Positions 1 to 8,139 of a stretch of DNA of 21,038 nt are shown here, piece after piece. Origin of the DNA: Lentzea aerocolonigenes (GTDB lineage Bacteria; Actinomycetota; Actinomycetes; Mycobacteriales; Pseudonocardiaceae); assembly GCF_000955955.1 (NCBI RefSeq), contig NZ_JYJG01000320.1:1-21038 (forward strand), read 5' to 3'. Position numbers and translations under genes: made by a program. The stretch's first letter is position 1. Each line of letters opens with the position of its first letter. Under the pieces are notes generated by a model. That model ran no database searches. It was given only the letters and a program-made list of their open reading frames with translations, and was not told where the DNA came from.

Positions 1-1127
1 CTGCCGTCGTCGTGGCGCCAGATCGGCGACCGCCACGAGTGCCCGATCTCGGCTGCGCGGCGCACCGCCGCCTCGTCGACCTCCACGCCCAGCCCGGGCC
101 CGGTCGGCCGCGCGATCCAGCCGTCGACGACCCGCACCGGCGCCATGTCGATCAAGTAAGTGGGGTCGGTGCCGTTGTAGTGCATGCCCACGCTCTGTTC
201 CTGGATCAGGAAGTTCGGCGTGCTGAACGCGACCTGCAGCGACGCCGCCAGTGAGATCGGCCCGAGTGGACAGTGGGGCGCGATCGAAGCGCCGTAGATC
301 TCGGCCAGCGAACCGATCCGGCGCAGTTCGGAGATGCCGCCTGCGTGCGACGGGTCGGGCTGCACGACCGCCACGCCCGCGTCCAGCACCGGCTTGAACT
401 CCCAGCGCGAGAACAGCCGCTCCCCCGTCGCGATCGGCACGGTCGACGCCTGCACCACCGACGCCAGCACCTCGGCCGGCAGTTCGGGCAGCACCGGTTC
501 CTCGACGAACATCGGCTGCACCTCTTCGAGCATGCGGACCAGACGTCGTGCCATGGCAGGGGAAACGCGGCCGTGGAAGTCGATCGCCAGCTCGCGGTCG
601 GGCCCTAACGCCTCACGGGCCTGCTTCGCCCGTTCCAGCACGGCATGAGCCTCCGCGGGTGAGGCGATCGGACGCATCTCGGCCGTGGCGTTCATCTTCA
701 CCGCCGAGAAGCCCTGCGCGACCTGCTCCGCCACCGCGTCGAACACACCGTCCGGCCGGTCGCCGCCCACCCACGAGTAGGTGCGGACACGGTCGCGAAC
801 CGGGCCGCCCAGCAGTTCGTGCACGGGCAGACCGCGTGCTTTGCCCGCGATGTCCCACAACGCGTGGTCGTAGCCGGAGAGCGCCGACGACAACACCGGG
901 CCGCCGCGGTAGAAACCACCTCGGCGCAGGACCTGCCACATGTCCTCCACGCGCAGCGGGTCCTGGCCGATGACCAGCTCGGAAAGCTCGTGGACGGCCG
1001 CGCGGACCGTCTCGGCCCTGCCCTCCACCACCGGCTCACCCCAGCCGGTCACCCCCTCGTCCGTGCTCACCTTCAGGAACAACCAGCGGGGCTCGACCAG
1101 GAACGTCTCGACCGCTGTCACCTTCAT
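1..1127 (-). CDS. dgoD: D-galactonate dehydratase (enolase superfamily), C-terminal end cut by window edge
   Basis: Dehydrates D-galactonate to 2-keto-3-deoxy-D-galactonate in oxidative galactose breakdown, in the cytoplasm. 375 codons are visible with no stop before the left edge. The visible end, SPIWRHDDG, resembles the closing residues of DgoD proteins, so only a few residues should be missing. The N-terminal capping domain is about residues 1-120, with GRAETVRAAVHEL and GGFYRGGP. The barrel follows. Magnesium ligands are D183 (AIDFHG), E209 (FVEEP) and E236 (ATGER), and the catalytic histidines are H185 and H285 (APHCPLG), the arrangement known for E. coli DgoD. The ATG overlaps the stop of the upstream dehydrogenase by four bases (ATGA), and GAAGGA lies just upstream, so the two are probably translationally coupled. 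Other mandelate racemase-family sugar-acid dehydratases are less likely, because similarity to DgoD runs along the whole chain. Confidence 0.93.
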   Translation of the reverse strand, partial: MKVTAVETFLVEPRWLFLKVSTDEGVTGWGEPVVEGRAETVRAAVHELSELVIGQDPLRVEDMWQVLRRGGFYRGGPVLSSALSGYDHALWDIAGKARGLPVHELLGGPVRDRVRTYSWVGGDRPDGVFDAVAEQVAQGFSAVKMNATAEMRPIASPAEAHAVLERAKQAREALGPDRELAIDFHGRVSPAMARRLVRMLEEVQPMFVEEPVLPELPAEVLASVVQASTVPIATGERLFSRWEFKPVLDAGVAVVQPDPSHAGGISELRRIGSLAEIYGASIAPHCPLGPISLAASLQVAFSTPNFLIQEQSVGMHYNGTDPTYLIDMAPVRVVDGWIARPTGPGLGVEVDEAAVRRAAEIGHSWRSPIWRHDDG

Positions 1128-1801
1128 GAAGAGTCCTTCGCTGCGGACCAGCCGCCGTCGACCAGAATCTCCGCGCCCGTCACGAAAGACGCCCCCGGAG
1201 ACAACAGAAAACCGATCACCGAGGCCACCTCGGCCGGGTCGCCGAGGCGGCCGGCCGGGGTGGATCGGGCACTGCGTTCCCGATCCTGCACTGACACCCG
1301 GTCCCATGCCGCGGTGAGCACGGGACCGGGAAGCACCGCGTTGACCCGGACCTCAGGTGCGTACTCGACGGCGAGCTGGCGGGTGAGTGCCACCAGCCCG
1401 CCCTTCGAGGCCGCGTACGCGCCGTGTCCCGGGATGCCGAAGTGCGCGTGCACCGACGACACCAGCACCACCGAGCCGCGCTTCTCCCGCAACGACGGCA
1501 GGCAGGCCTGGAGGCCGTGGAACGCGCCGCCGAGGTTGACCGCCAGCTGGCGTTCCCACTCGGCGGGCGTGGTCTGGTCGAGAGGCTTGACCTGCACCGT
1601 GAACGCGTTGCTCACCAACGCGTCCACGCCGTCGGTCAGCTCCACGGCCCGTCGCCACGTCTCCGGATCGCTGACGTCGCCTTTCACCGCGACGTCACCG
1701 GTGATGTCGACGCCGATCACCCGGTACCCGTTGTCGGTCAGGTGCTGTGCCGTGGCGGCACCGATTCCCGCTGCCGCACCCGACACCACCGCGCACTTCA
1801 T
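1124..1801 (-). CDS. SDR-family dehydrogenase, candidate galactose 1-dehydrogenase
   Basis: A classical short-chain dehydrogenase of 225 residues. The nucleotide-binding motif is SGAAAGIG (residues 7-14). An acidic residue at D32 ends the second strand and favours NAD over NADP. The catalytic set is N89, S115 or S116, Y129 and K133 (YAASK). The usual NNAG motif is altered to SNAF (64-67). The start ATG has a good AGGAG site at 1806-1810, and the stop overlaps dgoD. Lying between an alpha-galactosidase and a galactonate dehydratase, it most plausibly oxidises D-galactose to galactonolactone, the first oxidative step. That substrate is inferred from context, as the SDR fold alone does not fix it. 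Alternatives are a galactonate or other polyol dehydrogenase. Confidence 0.8.
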   Translation of the reverse strand: MKCAVVSGAAAGIGAATAQHLTDNGYRVIGVDITGDVAVKGDVSDPETWRRAVELTDGVDALVSNAFTVQVKPLDQTTPAEWERQLAVNLGGAFHGLQACLPSLREKRGSVVLVSSVHAHFGIPGHGAYAASKGGLVALTRQLAVEYAPEVRVNAVLPGPVLTAAWDRVSVQDRERSARSTPAGRLGDPAEVASVIGFLLSPGASFVTGAEILVDGGWSAAKDSS

Positions 1802-1821
1802 GCCACTCCTAGAGGATCTTG

Positions 1822-1868
1822 ATGAAGGGCACCTTCATAAACCTGGGGTGCATGAGGGGACCCTTCAT
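1822..1868. repeat. Two tandem copies of a 17-base inverted repeat
   Basis: ATGAAGGGCACCTTCAT at 1822-1838 is a perfect 7+3+7 inverted repeat. ATGAGGGGACCCTTCAT at 1852-1868 is a near copy with one imperfect pair. The copies start 30 bases apart and lie in the 5' leader of the dehydrogenase gene, downstream of the GH27 stop. They could be operators for a dimeric protein, mRNA hairpins that separate GH27 from the downstream genes, or members of a dispersed intergenic palindrome family. The related hairpin at 10219-10242 favours the last. Confidence 0.6.
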
Positions 1869-1869
1869 C

Positions 1870-1896
1870 GCAAACGTGCACGGCGTGCAGGTTTGC
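1870..1896 (-). terminator. Strong hairpin just after the GH27 stop
   Basis: Arms GCAAACGTGCAC (1870-1881) and GTGCAGGTTTGC (1885-1896) pair with one mismatch around a GGC loop. The hairpin begins one base past the GH27 stop codon on the minus strand. No run of U follows, which is common for actinomycete terminators. It may terminate or attenuate transcription, or protect the GH27 mRNA 3' end, lowering expression of the dehydrogenase and dgoD relative to GH27. Confidence 0.6.
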
Positions 1897-1897
1897 C

Positions 1898-3916
1898 CTA
1901 GAGACGCTGCCGGTAGACCTTGTTGTCCGGCCCGCGCACCACTGTCCACGCGGAGCCGTCGGGTCCAGCAGTAGCACCGACGGCGCCGACGAGCGAGTTG
2001 CTCGGGAACTCGCCGCGCTTGAACCAGCCGCCCCAGGCGCCGTCCGTGCGGTTGACCTGCCAGAGCGTGTAGTCGCTGGCCCGCGCGAACAGGTAGATCC
2101 GGTCCTGGTACTCGACCATCGTCGGGCTGCCGGAGATCACGCCACCGAGTGACGTCCATTCGCCTGAGCCGACCGGCCTCACCCAGACGCTGTCGTCCGC
2201 GGTCCGCACGGCCACGTACCCGCCGGCCACGCTCGGGCGGCCGTAGATCGGGGCGTCACCGGGAGCGCCCAAGGACGACCAGGTGCCGGACTTGTACTGC
2301 CAGACCTTGCCGTCGTCACCCCGCACGACAACCGTGCCGTCAGCTGAGACGGTCGGCGCGTCGGTGAGCTTGCCACCGATCGGCTTCCAGTCGTTCCACC
2401 GTCCGTTGTGGAGGGTGCGCTGCCAGGCCCGGTTGTCGTTGCCGCGAACCGTGACCTCGACGTCCGAGCCCACCGTGCGCACAGCCGGCTGGCCCTGGAT
2501 CGACTTGCCCAGGCTGGACCACTTGCCGCCACGCAGCATCTTCAGCTCGCCACCGGTGCTGCGTTCGAAGACGAGCGCCTCGTCGCCGATGCGGGCGATC
2601 GCGGGGGACGCGGTGGCGTTGTCGCCGACAGCCTCACCGGGCACGAGGTCGGTCCCGCGCAGCTTGAACATCGCAGTGCCGTGCGCGGGGACCGTGACCG
2701 TGTACTTGTCGGCCACCGTGCCGCGGTCGGCGCGTGCCCGCAGGTCGCGGACCTTCACGTCACCCTTGAGACCGGCGTCGGCGAAGTCCACCGTCATCTC
2801 GGCCGGGACGTCGCGGCGGTTGAGCAGCACGACCGAGCGCTCGCCCTTGCGGGACAACACCTTGCTGTAGGTGTCGGTGTCACCGGTCGACGCGACGCGC
2901 ACGCCCTGGATGGCCAGGGGGTCCTGGTTGACGGCGAGGATCTCGGGGTTCTTGAGCGTGCTGATCATCGACGGCGGCAGGGTGCGCGGGTCCGAGCCGA
3001 TGATGAGCGGCGAGGACATCTGGGCCCACATCACGAACTGCGAGGTGGACTCCTCCTCGTTCAGCTCATAGGTGCCCTGCTGCGTCTTGCGCATCGGGAT
3101 CAGGTAGTCCGGGTCGTTGTAGTGACCGGGGCCCTGCGACTCGGGGTGGTAGGCGTTGCGGTCCATGTTGCGCAGGACGTCACGCCAGATGCCCTCGTAC
3201 GGCGTGCCGAACGCGACGTCGGTGCTGGTGCGCCACGAGTCGGCGTACAGCGGGCCGAAGGTGTACGAGATGCCCGCGACCTGGTCCGGCGTGTGCGGGA
3301 CGCCCCACTCGTCGGTGACCGGGTTGCACAGGTTGAGGATCATCGGTCGGCCAGCCTTCTGCACGGCCCTGCTGAAGTCCGCGAACGCCTGTGCGGGCTT
3401 GAGGTTCGCGAAGATCCCGCACAGGAAGTCGATCTTGATGGCGTCGAACTTCCAGTCCGCGAACCGCTTCGCGTCCTTCTCGTAGTAGCCGCCACCGCTG
3501 CCGGCCGCGCAGTGCTCACCGTCGGACGGGCCCGCGTCGGTGTAGATACCGGCTTTCAGACCCTTGGCGTGCAGATCTCGGACGAGCTTCGGGAAGCCGC
3601 CGGGGAACTTCGCGGGGTCCTCGACGAGGTTTCCCGCGCCGTCACGTGGAGTCGGCGCGTTCCAGCCGCCGTCGATCCACACGATGTCGTAGCCCGCGTC
3701 GCGCAGGCCACTGGTCACGAGATGGTCCGCCACGCTGCGGATGTCCTTCTCGTTCGGCGCACCGAGGCCGAAGTACGTGTTCCACCCCATGTACGGGGTC
3801 CTGGCGGCACCACTGTCGTAGTAAGTGGGCGCTCCCTGGTCGTCACCGGCATACGCGGCGGGCGACGCAACTAAGGACATCAAGGCGATGGCCAACGCGA
3901 CTCTGCGAACGGACAT
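1898..3916 (-). CDS. Secreted GH27 alpha-galactosidase with C-terminal beta-propeller lectin-like domain
   Basis: Releases terminal alpha-linked galactose outside the cell. Residues 1-23 form a signal peptide (MSVRRVALAIAL, cleavage near AYA-GDD). The GH27 barrel spans about 38-330: YMGWNTYFG replaces the usual PMGWNSW, the nucleophile is D163 in KIDFLCG, and the acid/base is D233 in RTSTDVAF. A beta-sandwich covers about 335-420. Residues 425-672 hold five repeats built on W-x-x-W/L ... I/L-G ... P (GGKWSSLG, NGRWNDWKPIGG, SGTWSSLG, SGEWTSLGG, DGAWGGWFKRG). This pattern fits tectonin/PLL-type propeller lectins rather than the CBM13 or CBM35 modules usual in actinomycete GH27 enzymes. An alpha-N-acetylgalactosaminidase or beta-L-arabinopyranosidase activity is possible within GH27. 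The gene is divergent from the aldolase, with the shared operator-like site between them. Confidence 0.93.
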   Translation of the reverse strand: MSVRRVALAIALMSLVASPAAYAGDDQGAPTYYDSGAARTPYMGWNTYFGLGAPNEKDIRSVADHLVTSGLRDAGYDIVWIDGGWNAPTPRDGAGNLVEDPAKFPGGFPKLVRDLHAKGLKAGIYTDAGPSDGEHCAAGSGGGYYEKDAKRFADWKFDAIKIDFLCGIFANLKPAQAFADFSRAVQKAGRPMILNLCNPVTDEWGVPHTPDQVAGISYTFGPLYADSWRTSTDVAFGTPYEGIWRDVLRNMDRNAYHPESQGPGHYNDPDYLIPMRKTQQGTYELNEEESTSQFVMWAQMSSPLIIGSDPRTLPPSMISTLKNPEILAVNQDPLAIQGVRVASTGDTDTYSKVLSRKGERSVVLLNRRDVPAEMTVDFADAGLKGDVKVRDLRARADRGTVADKYTVTVPAHGTAMFKLRGTDLVPGEAVGDNATASPAIARIGDEALVFERSTGGELKMLRGGKWSSLGKSIQGQPAVRTVGSDVEVTVRGNDNRAWQRTLHNGRWNDWKPIGGKLTDAPTVSADGTVVVRGDDGKVWQYKSGTWSSLGAPGDAPIYGRPSVAGGYVAVRTADDSVWVRPVGSGEWTSLGGVISGSPTMVEYQDRIYLFARASDYTLWQVNRTDGAWGGWFKRGEFPSNSLVGAVGATAGPDGSAWTVVRGPDNKVYRQRL

Positions 3917-3930
3917 GCGAGGGAGCCTAC

Positions 3931-3948
3931 AATAATTCCTAATTTATG
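3931..3948. promoter_or_regulatory. Putative operator, copy 1, between GH27 and aldolase
   Basis: AATAATTCCTAATTTATG matches the site at 9440-9457 in 17 of 18 positions, in an otherwise GC-rich window. It lies in the 49-base gap between two divergent genes and could control both. Its half-sites are less symmetric than in copy 2 (core TAATTTA). The likely ligand-responsive regulator is the DgoR-like protein encoded at 9480-10166. Confidence 0.72.
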
Positions 3949-3953
3949 TGTAG

Positions 3954-3959
3954 TAGTCT
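3954..3959 (+). promoter_or_regulatory. Candidate -10 element (TAGTCT) of the aldolase gene
   Basis: TAGTCT fits the TANNNT pattern and ends six bases before the GTG at 3966, which would place the transcript start at or beside the start codon. No Shine-Dalgarno sequence is visible upstream, so a leaderless mRNA is likely. It lies five bases downstream of the operator-like site. No convincing -35 is seen. Confidence 0.4.
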
Positions 3960-3965
3960 GACGGC

Positions 3966-4553
3966 GTGAGCTACCGCTACGAAATCACCCAGGCAGTCGT
4001 GCGGCAGGGCATCATCGCGATCATCCGCACGCAGGACGCCGACTCCGCCGTCAAGGCCGCCATTCCATTGCTGGAGGCGGGTTTGACGTCGCTGGAGCTC
4101 CCGCTGACGAACCCTCAGGCACCGGAGGCGATCCAGCACCTCCGGGAGTCCTATCCGGACGCCGTGATCGGCGCGGGGTCCGTGCTGGACGAAGCTTCCG
4201 CGGTGGCCGCGGTGCGGGCTGGGGCGCAGTTCCTGGTCGCGCCCAACCTCGAGCTGTCGGTGATACGGGCCGGTCATCGGTACGGCGCCGCCGTGCTTCC
4301 AGGCGCTGGAACGGTTTCCGAGGTAGTTCAGGCGATGGAGATGGGCGCGGACGCGGTGAAGGTGTTCCCCGCACCGACGCCTCAGTGGGTCAAGGACGTG
4401 CTCGCTGTCCTGCCGTACGCGCCACTGGTGCCGACGGGTGGGGTGGCACCGGCGGACGTGCCGAACTGGCTTGCCGCAGGGGCGGTGGCGTGCGGGGTCG
4501 GGTCGGCCCTCTCCCGCACGCCCCTCGACGAGATCAGGAAGCTGTTGGCCTGA
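3966..4553 (+). CDS. dgoA: 2-keto-3-deoxy-6-phosphogalactonate (KDPG/KDPGal) aldolase
   Basis: A class I aldolase that cleaves 2-keto-3-deoxy-6-phosphogalactonate to pyruvate and glyceraldehyde 3-phosphate, the last step of the oxidative galactose route. It has 195 residues, normal for the family. R21 (AIIRT), E44 (LELPLTNPQ), the Schiff-base lysine K132 (DAVKVFPA) and the phosphate loop PTGGV (156-160) are present. The LPLTNPQ segment after the catalytic glutamate resembles DgoA (IPLNSPQ) more than Eda, which supports galacto specificity. The start is GTG at 3966 with no ribosome-binding site, consistent with leaderless translation. The 3' end overlaps the end of the convergent GH36 gene by 20 bases. 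The matching kinase is not in the window. Confidence 0.9.
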   Translation: MSYRYEITQAVVRQGIIAIIRTQDADSAVKAAIPLLEAGLTSLELPLTNPQAPEAIQHLRESYPDAVIGAGSVLDEASAVAAVRAGAQFLVAPNLELSVIRAGHRYGAAVLPGAGTVSEVVQAMEMGADAVKVFPAPTPQWVKDVLAVLPYAPLVPTGGVAPADVPNWLAAGAVACGVGSALSRTPLDEIRKLLA

Positions 4554-6483
4554 GCACGACCACTTCGGCGTCGTTCACGGGCGACCAGCTCAGCGGCAAC
4601 CCGACATGAACCAGATGCGCTGCCGAGTAAACCTCCCCGTCCTCGTCCACATAGGACTGGGCCGCCAATCCCCTCAGCTTCACCCGTGAGGACCGGCCTG
4701 GCACCGTCGGCACGCCCGTGAGCGTCCCGGTGTTCCAGGCCAGCACGGCAACGCGGTCCGGAGCCGAGTACTGGATCGCGTCGTTCAGCAGGTGCACCTC
4801 ACCGCTGTGGATGACCTCGCGGATGTCCTTGTACCGCTTGATGAGGACGGCGGCTTCTTCGCGTTCGTCCTGCGACCAGTGCCGGACGTCCGCGCCGATG
4901 CCCAGCACGCCTGCCATCGCGAGCACGAAGCGGAACTTCAGCGAGCGCGGGCGGACGTCGAACATGCCGGGTGCGTCGGTCACCCACGACGACATCAGGT
5001 GCGGGGCGTGCATGTGCAGGAACCCGTGCTGGATCTGCAGGCGGTCCAGCGGAGCGGTGTTGTCGCTGGGCCACACCACGTCCACGCGGCCAGTGGTCGC
5101 CAGGTCGGTCCGGCCACCACCGCCCGCGCAGCCTTCGACCAGCACGTGCGGGTGTTTCGAACGCAGATGGTCGAGCACGCGCCAGTAGTTGCGGACGTGG
5201 GCGTTGTCCAACGAGCCCGCGCGTTCGGTGGCAGGGCGGTTCATGTCCCACTTGAGGTAGCTGATCCGGTAGTCGGTCAGCAGCCGGTCCAGAGTGGACA
5301 CCACGAACTCGTAGACCTCGGGCAGGCCCAGGTTGAGCAGCAGCTGGTTGCGGATCAGCGTGGGCTCACGACCTGGCAGCCGATACACCCAGTCCGGGTG
5401 CTCGGCGTAGAGCTGCGACTTCGGGCTGACGCACTCCGGTTCGACCCACAACCCGAACTCCAGGCCCATCCCCCGCACGTCGTCGACGAACGCGCCGAAG
5501 TCCGGTGACTCCGGGTACCAGTCGCCGAGGCCGCCGGTGTCGTCGTGGCGGCCCACGAACCAGCCGTCGTCGACCACGAACAGCTCGACCCCGATCTCGG
5601 CGGCGACCGCGGCCAGCTCGCGTTGCTTCGGGAGCGAGACCTCGAAGCCCGTTGCCTCCCACGAGTTGTAGAGGACGGGCTTGCGAGCAGGCCTGGAACG
5701 CAGCCGGTCGTAGGCGTGCCAGACCTGCGCGAGGCCGTCCACGCCGTACGCCAGCGCGACCTCGGGCGTTGTGAACGTCTCCCCAGGCTGGACCACGACC
5801 GGGCCGAGCATCCCGGCACGCACGCGCGTGAGCCCGGACGGCTCGACCTCGGCCGTGATCTCCCAGGAACCGGACCACGCCAGCGACACGCCCCACGTGT
5901 CGTCCACGGACAACCAGGGCGCGTAATTGTGCCCGGGAACGCCGTAGGAGCTGCCGATTCGGAATCCGCCCGCCGGAAGGGTCACGTGATCCAGCTGGAA
6001 CTCGCGGGCCCACTCACCGTGCAGAAAGGACAGTCGTGGGTTGCCGGCCGGCAGGCACACGCCCGCCGAGCCGATTCGATCGAGGTGAAGGGCCTGGTCC
6101 GACGTGTTGGTGAGCTCGACCCACCGGCTGAGCACGTCCACGGCCGTTTCAGGGCGGTAGCAGAGCACGGCGCGGAGTCCGGCGACCTCGTCGGCGAACG
6201 CCAGCCGCAGCACCCCGCCGGATTCGGCACAGCCGTCGAACGTGAACCACGAATCGCCAGGAAGCTCCAGGTCAGCGCCGGTGAACGGACGTTGCCCGCG
6301 CGGCACGTACTCGACCGGTGCCGCGTCGGCCTCGGTGATGAAGTGGATCTCGCCGAGGTTCTTGAGCGGTGACGGCCCGGCCTCGACTCCGTGCGGACCC
6401 CACGCCACCAGCTCGGCCCAACGACCACCGGGTTCGACCGCCACCGTGTAGGAGGTGGTGGCCATCCTCAGCGTCCAGGTCAT
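4534..6483 (-). CDS. Cytoplasmic GH36 alpha-galactosidase
   Basis: Hydrolyses imported alpha-galactosides (melibiose or raffinose type) inside the cell. It has 649 residues and no signal peptide. An N-terminal beta-supersandwich covers about 1-260. The barrel carries VVDDGWF (303-309), the nucleophile D413 in LKWDMNR, GCAGGGGR (451-458) and the acid/base D474 in WPSDNT. A C-terminal beta domain closes the chain. The ATG at 6483 overlaps the upstream permease stop (ATGA), which fixes the start; the open frame extends further upstream but only through the permease gene. As the last gene of the importer operon, it fits a model where intact oligosaccharides are taken up and cut inside, in contrast to the secreted GH27 enzyme. 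Confidence 0.93.
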   Translation of the reverse strand: MTWTLRMATTSYTVAVEPGGRWAELVAWGPHGVEAGPSPLKNLGEIHFITEADAAPVEYVPRGQRPFTGADLELPGDSWFTFDGCAESGGVLRLAFADEVAGLRAVLCYRPETAVDVLSRWVELTNTSDQALHLDRIGSAGVCLPAGNPRLSFLHGEWAREFQLDHVTLPAGGFRIGSSYGVPGHNYAPWLSVDDTWGVSLAWSGSWEITAEVEPSGLTRVRAGMLGPVVVQPGETFTTPEVALAYGVDGLAQVWHAYDRLRSRPARKPVLYNSWEATGFEVSLPKQRELAAVAAEIGVELFVVDDGWFVGRHDDTGGLGDWYPESPDFGAFVDDVRGMGLEFGLWVEPECVSPKSQLYAEHPDWVYRLPGREPTLIRNQLLLNLGLPEVYEFVVSTLDRLLTDYRISYLKWDMNRPATERAGSLDNAHVRNYWRVLDHLRSKHPHVLVEGCAGGGGRTDLATTGRVDVVWPSDNTAPLDRLQIQHGFLHMHAPHLMSSWVTDAPGMFDVRPRSLKFRFVLAMAGVLGIGADVRHWSQDEREEAAVLIKRYKDIREVIHSGEVHLLNDAIQYSAPDRVAVLAWNTGTLTGVPTVPGRSSRVKLRGLAAQSYVDEDGEVYSAAHLVHVGLPLSWSPVNDAEVVVLRPTAS

Positions 6484-7301
6484 TTGACCGCTCCCACCGC
6501 GAGTCCGGAGATGAAGTGCCGTTGGAACCGCAGGAACACCGCCACCGTTGGGACGGCCGCGATCACCGAGCCCGCCGCGATGACGTTCCAGTTGGAGACA
6601 TATTGGCCCTGCAACGCCAACAACGCCGGTGTCACCGGCATGACTGACGACGACCGCAGCACCGTGATCGCCCACAGCAGGTCGTTGAAGATCCAGGTGA
6701 ACGCCAGAGCCGCGAGAGCGGCCAGAGCGGGCCGGGTCATCGGCAGCACGATCCGCCAGAAGATCTGCACCGGACCGGCACCGTCGATGGTCGCCGCCTC
6801 CTGCACCTCGTTCGGCATGGCGCGCATGAAGCCCTGCAGCACGAACGTGTAGAAGCCGAGCCCGAACCCGACCTGCACCACGATCAGCGCGATCAGGGTG
6901 TCGTAGATGCCGAGCAGCTCGGTCAGCTTCGACACCGGCACGAGCAGGATCTGCGGTGGCAACAGGTTTCCGGCCAGCATCAGCAGGATGATCGTGCGCC
7001 GGCCGGGGATCTCGAAGCGGCTCAACGCGTAAGCCGCCGCCGAGCTCAGAGCCAGCGACAGGAACACCGTGGGAACCGTGACCAGCACGCTGTTCCACAT
7101 GGCGCCCGCACCGCCGTTGGTCCACGCGTCGCCGAACCCGGCGAAGGTGAAGGACTGCGGCACAGCGGCCAAGCCGTTGGCGGCGATGTCGTCGAACGAG
7201 CGAAGAGCAGTGATGATCACCGCGGCGATCGGCAACAGCCACAGCACGGAGATCGTGCCCGCCACGGCGTGGAAGAGTCGGCCAGAAGTACTGCTGCGCA
7301 T
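6480..7301 (-). CDS. ABC sugar importer permease (MalG type)
   Basis: Inner membrane subunit of a CUT1-type carbohydrate ABC importer, 273 residues, with about six membrane helices beginning at residues 12-32. The cytoplasmic EAA loop that docks the ATPase is at 168-187, starting EAATIDGAG and ending RIVLP. The start ATG shares one base with the stop of the preceding permease (TGATG), and the stop overlaps the GH36 start. No ATPase gene lies in the operon. Actinomycete CUT1 importers commonly share one multiple-sugar ATPase (MsiK), so one encoded elsewhere is expected to power this transporter. Confidence 0.93.
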   Translation of the reverse strand: MRSSTSGRLFHAVAGTISVLWLLPIAAVIITALRSFDDIAANGLAAVPQSFTFAGFGDAWTNGGAGAMWNSVLVTVPTVFLSLALSSAAAYALSRFEIPGRRTIILLMLAGNLLPPQILLVPVSKLTELLGIYDTLIALIVVQVGFGLGFYTFVLQGFMRAMPNEVQEAATIDGAGPVQIFWRIVLPMTRPALAALAALAFTWIFNDLLWAITVLRSSSVMPVTPALLALQGQYVSNWNVIAAGSVIAAVPTVAVFLRFQRHFISGLAVGAVK

Positions 7302-8137
7302 CAGTTCTCCCGGAACGCGCGGACGAGGTAGGTCACGATCACGCCGAACGCCAGCACGAAGATCACGACCGCCAGCGCGGAGGCGTAACCGAGCTTCAGC
7401 GACTGGAACGCGGTCGAGTACATGTACGTGCTGAGCAGCTCGGACGAGTGGTAGGGCCCGCCGCGCGTCATCGACCACACCACGTCGAACGACCGCAGCG
7501 AGTCGATCACGATCACCGACAGCACCACCGAGTTGACCGAGCTGAGCTGCGGCCAGGTGATGTGCCGGAACTTCTGCCACGCGGTGGCACCGTCCAAAGT
7601 GGCCGCCTCGTACAGCCCGGGGTCGATGCCCTTGAGGCCGGCCAGGTACAGCACCATCACGTACCCGACCTGCCGCCACAGCGCCGGAACCAGCACCGCG
7701 TAGATGGCGGTGTCCGGGTCAGCGAGCGGACTGCTGTCGAAGATCCCGCCCGGCTGGTAGAGCACCTGCCAGATCAGCGAGGTCGCCACCAGCGAGAACA
7801 CCACCGGCACGAACAGCGCCGCCCGGTAGAACCCGACACCGCGGCGTTCCTTCTGCAGCAGCACGGCCATCCCGAGGCCGCCGACCGCGGACAGCCCGCC
7901 GAAGAGCACGAGCCAGATCGCGGTGTTGGTGACGGCCGTGTGGAAAACCGGGTCGTCGATCATCCTGGCGTAGTTGTCGAGCCCGACGAACTGGGGCGGC
8001 GAGACACCGTCCCAGTTCGTCAGCGCGAGCCAGAAACCCTGCAGCGCGGGCCAGAAGACCCAGAATCCCTCCACCAGCAACGGTACGAGGACGAACAGGA
8101 GCAGGATCGGGGGTACCCTGCTGAGACTCCTGGGCAT
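7301..8137 (-). CDS. ABC sugar importer permease (MalF type)
   Basis: Partner permease of the CUT1 importer, 278 residues, with about six helices, the first at about 10-38. Its EAA loop is at 177-196 (EAATLDGATA, then ITWP). The chosen ATG at 8137 follows the lipoprotein stop by two bases. An in-frame GTG a few codons upstream would overlap that stop and is an alternative start. It is expected to pair with the MalG-type subunit and the upstream binding protein to import alpha-galactosides. Confidence 0.92.
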   Translation of the reverse strand: MPRSLSRVPPILLLFVLVPLLVEGFWVFWPALQGFWLALTNWDGVSPPQFVGLDNYARMIDDPVFHTAVTNTAIWLVLFGGLSAVGGLGMAVLLQKERRGVGFYRAALFVPVVFSLVATSLIWQVLYQPGGIFDSSPLADPDTAIYAVLVPALWRQVGYVMVLYLAGLKGIDPGLYEAATLDGATAWQKFRHITWPQLSSVNSVVLSVIVIDSLRSFDVVWSMTRGGPYHSSELLSTYMYSTAFQSLKLGYASALAVVIFVLAFGVIVTYLVRAFREN

Positions 8138-8139
8138 GG

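Noticed and set aside
1122..1131. CTTCATGAAG palindrome over the dgoD start codon
   Set aside because: It is only ten bases long and explained by the coding sequence and ATGA overlap. It lacks the spacer and length of the repeats at 1822-1868.
2408..3874. 488-codon plus-strand frame opposite the GH27 gene
   Set aside because: No domain is recognisable, and the minus strand carries all the GH27 catalytic motifs.
6484..7242. Extension of the GH36 frame upstream of 6483
   Set aside because: The extension lies entirely within the MalG-type permease gene in another frame and has arginine-rich, non-protein-like composition. The ATG overlapping the permease stop is the natural start.
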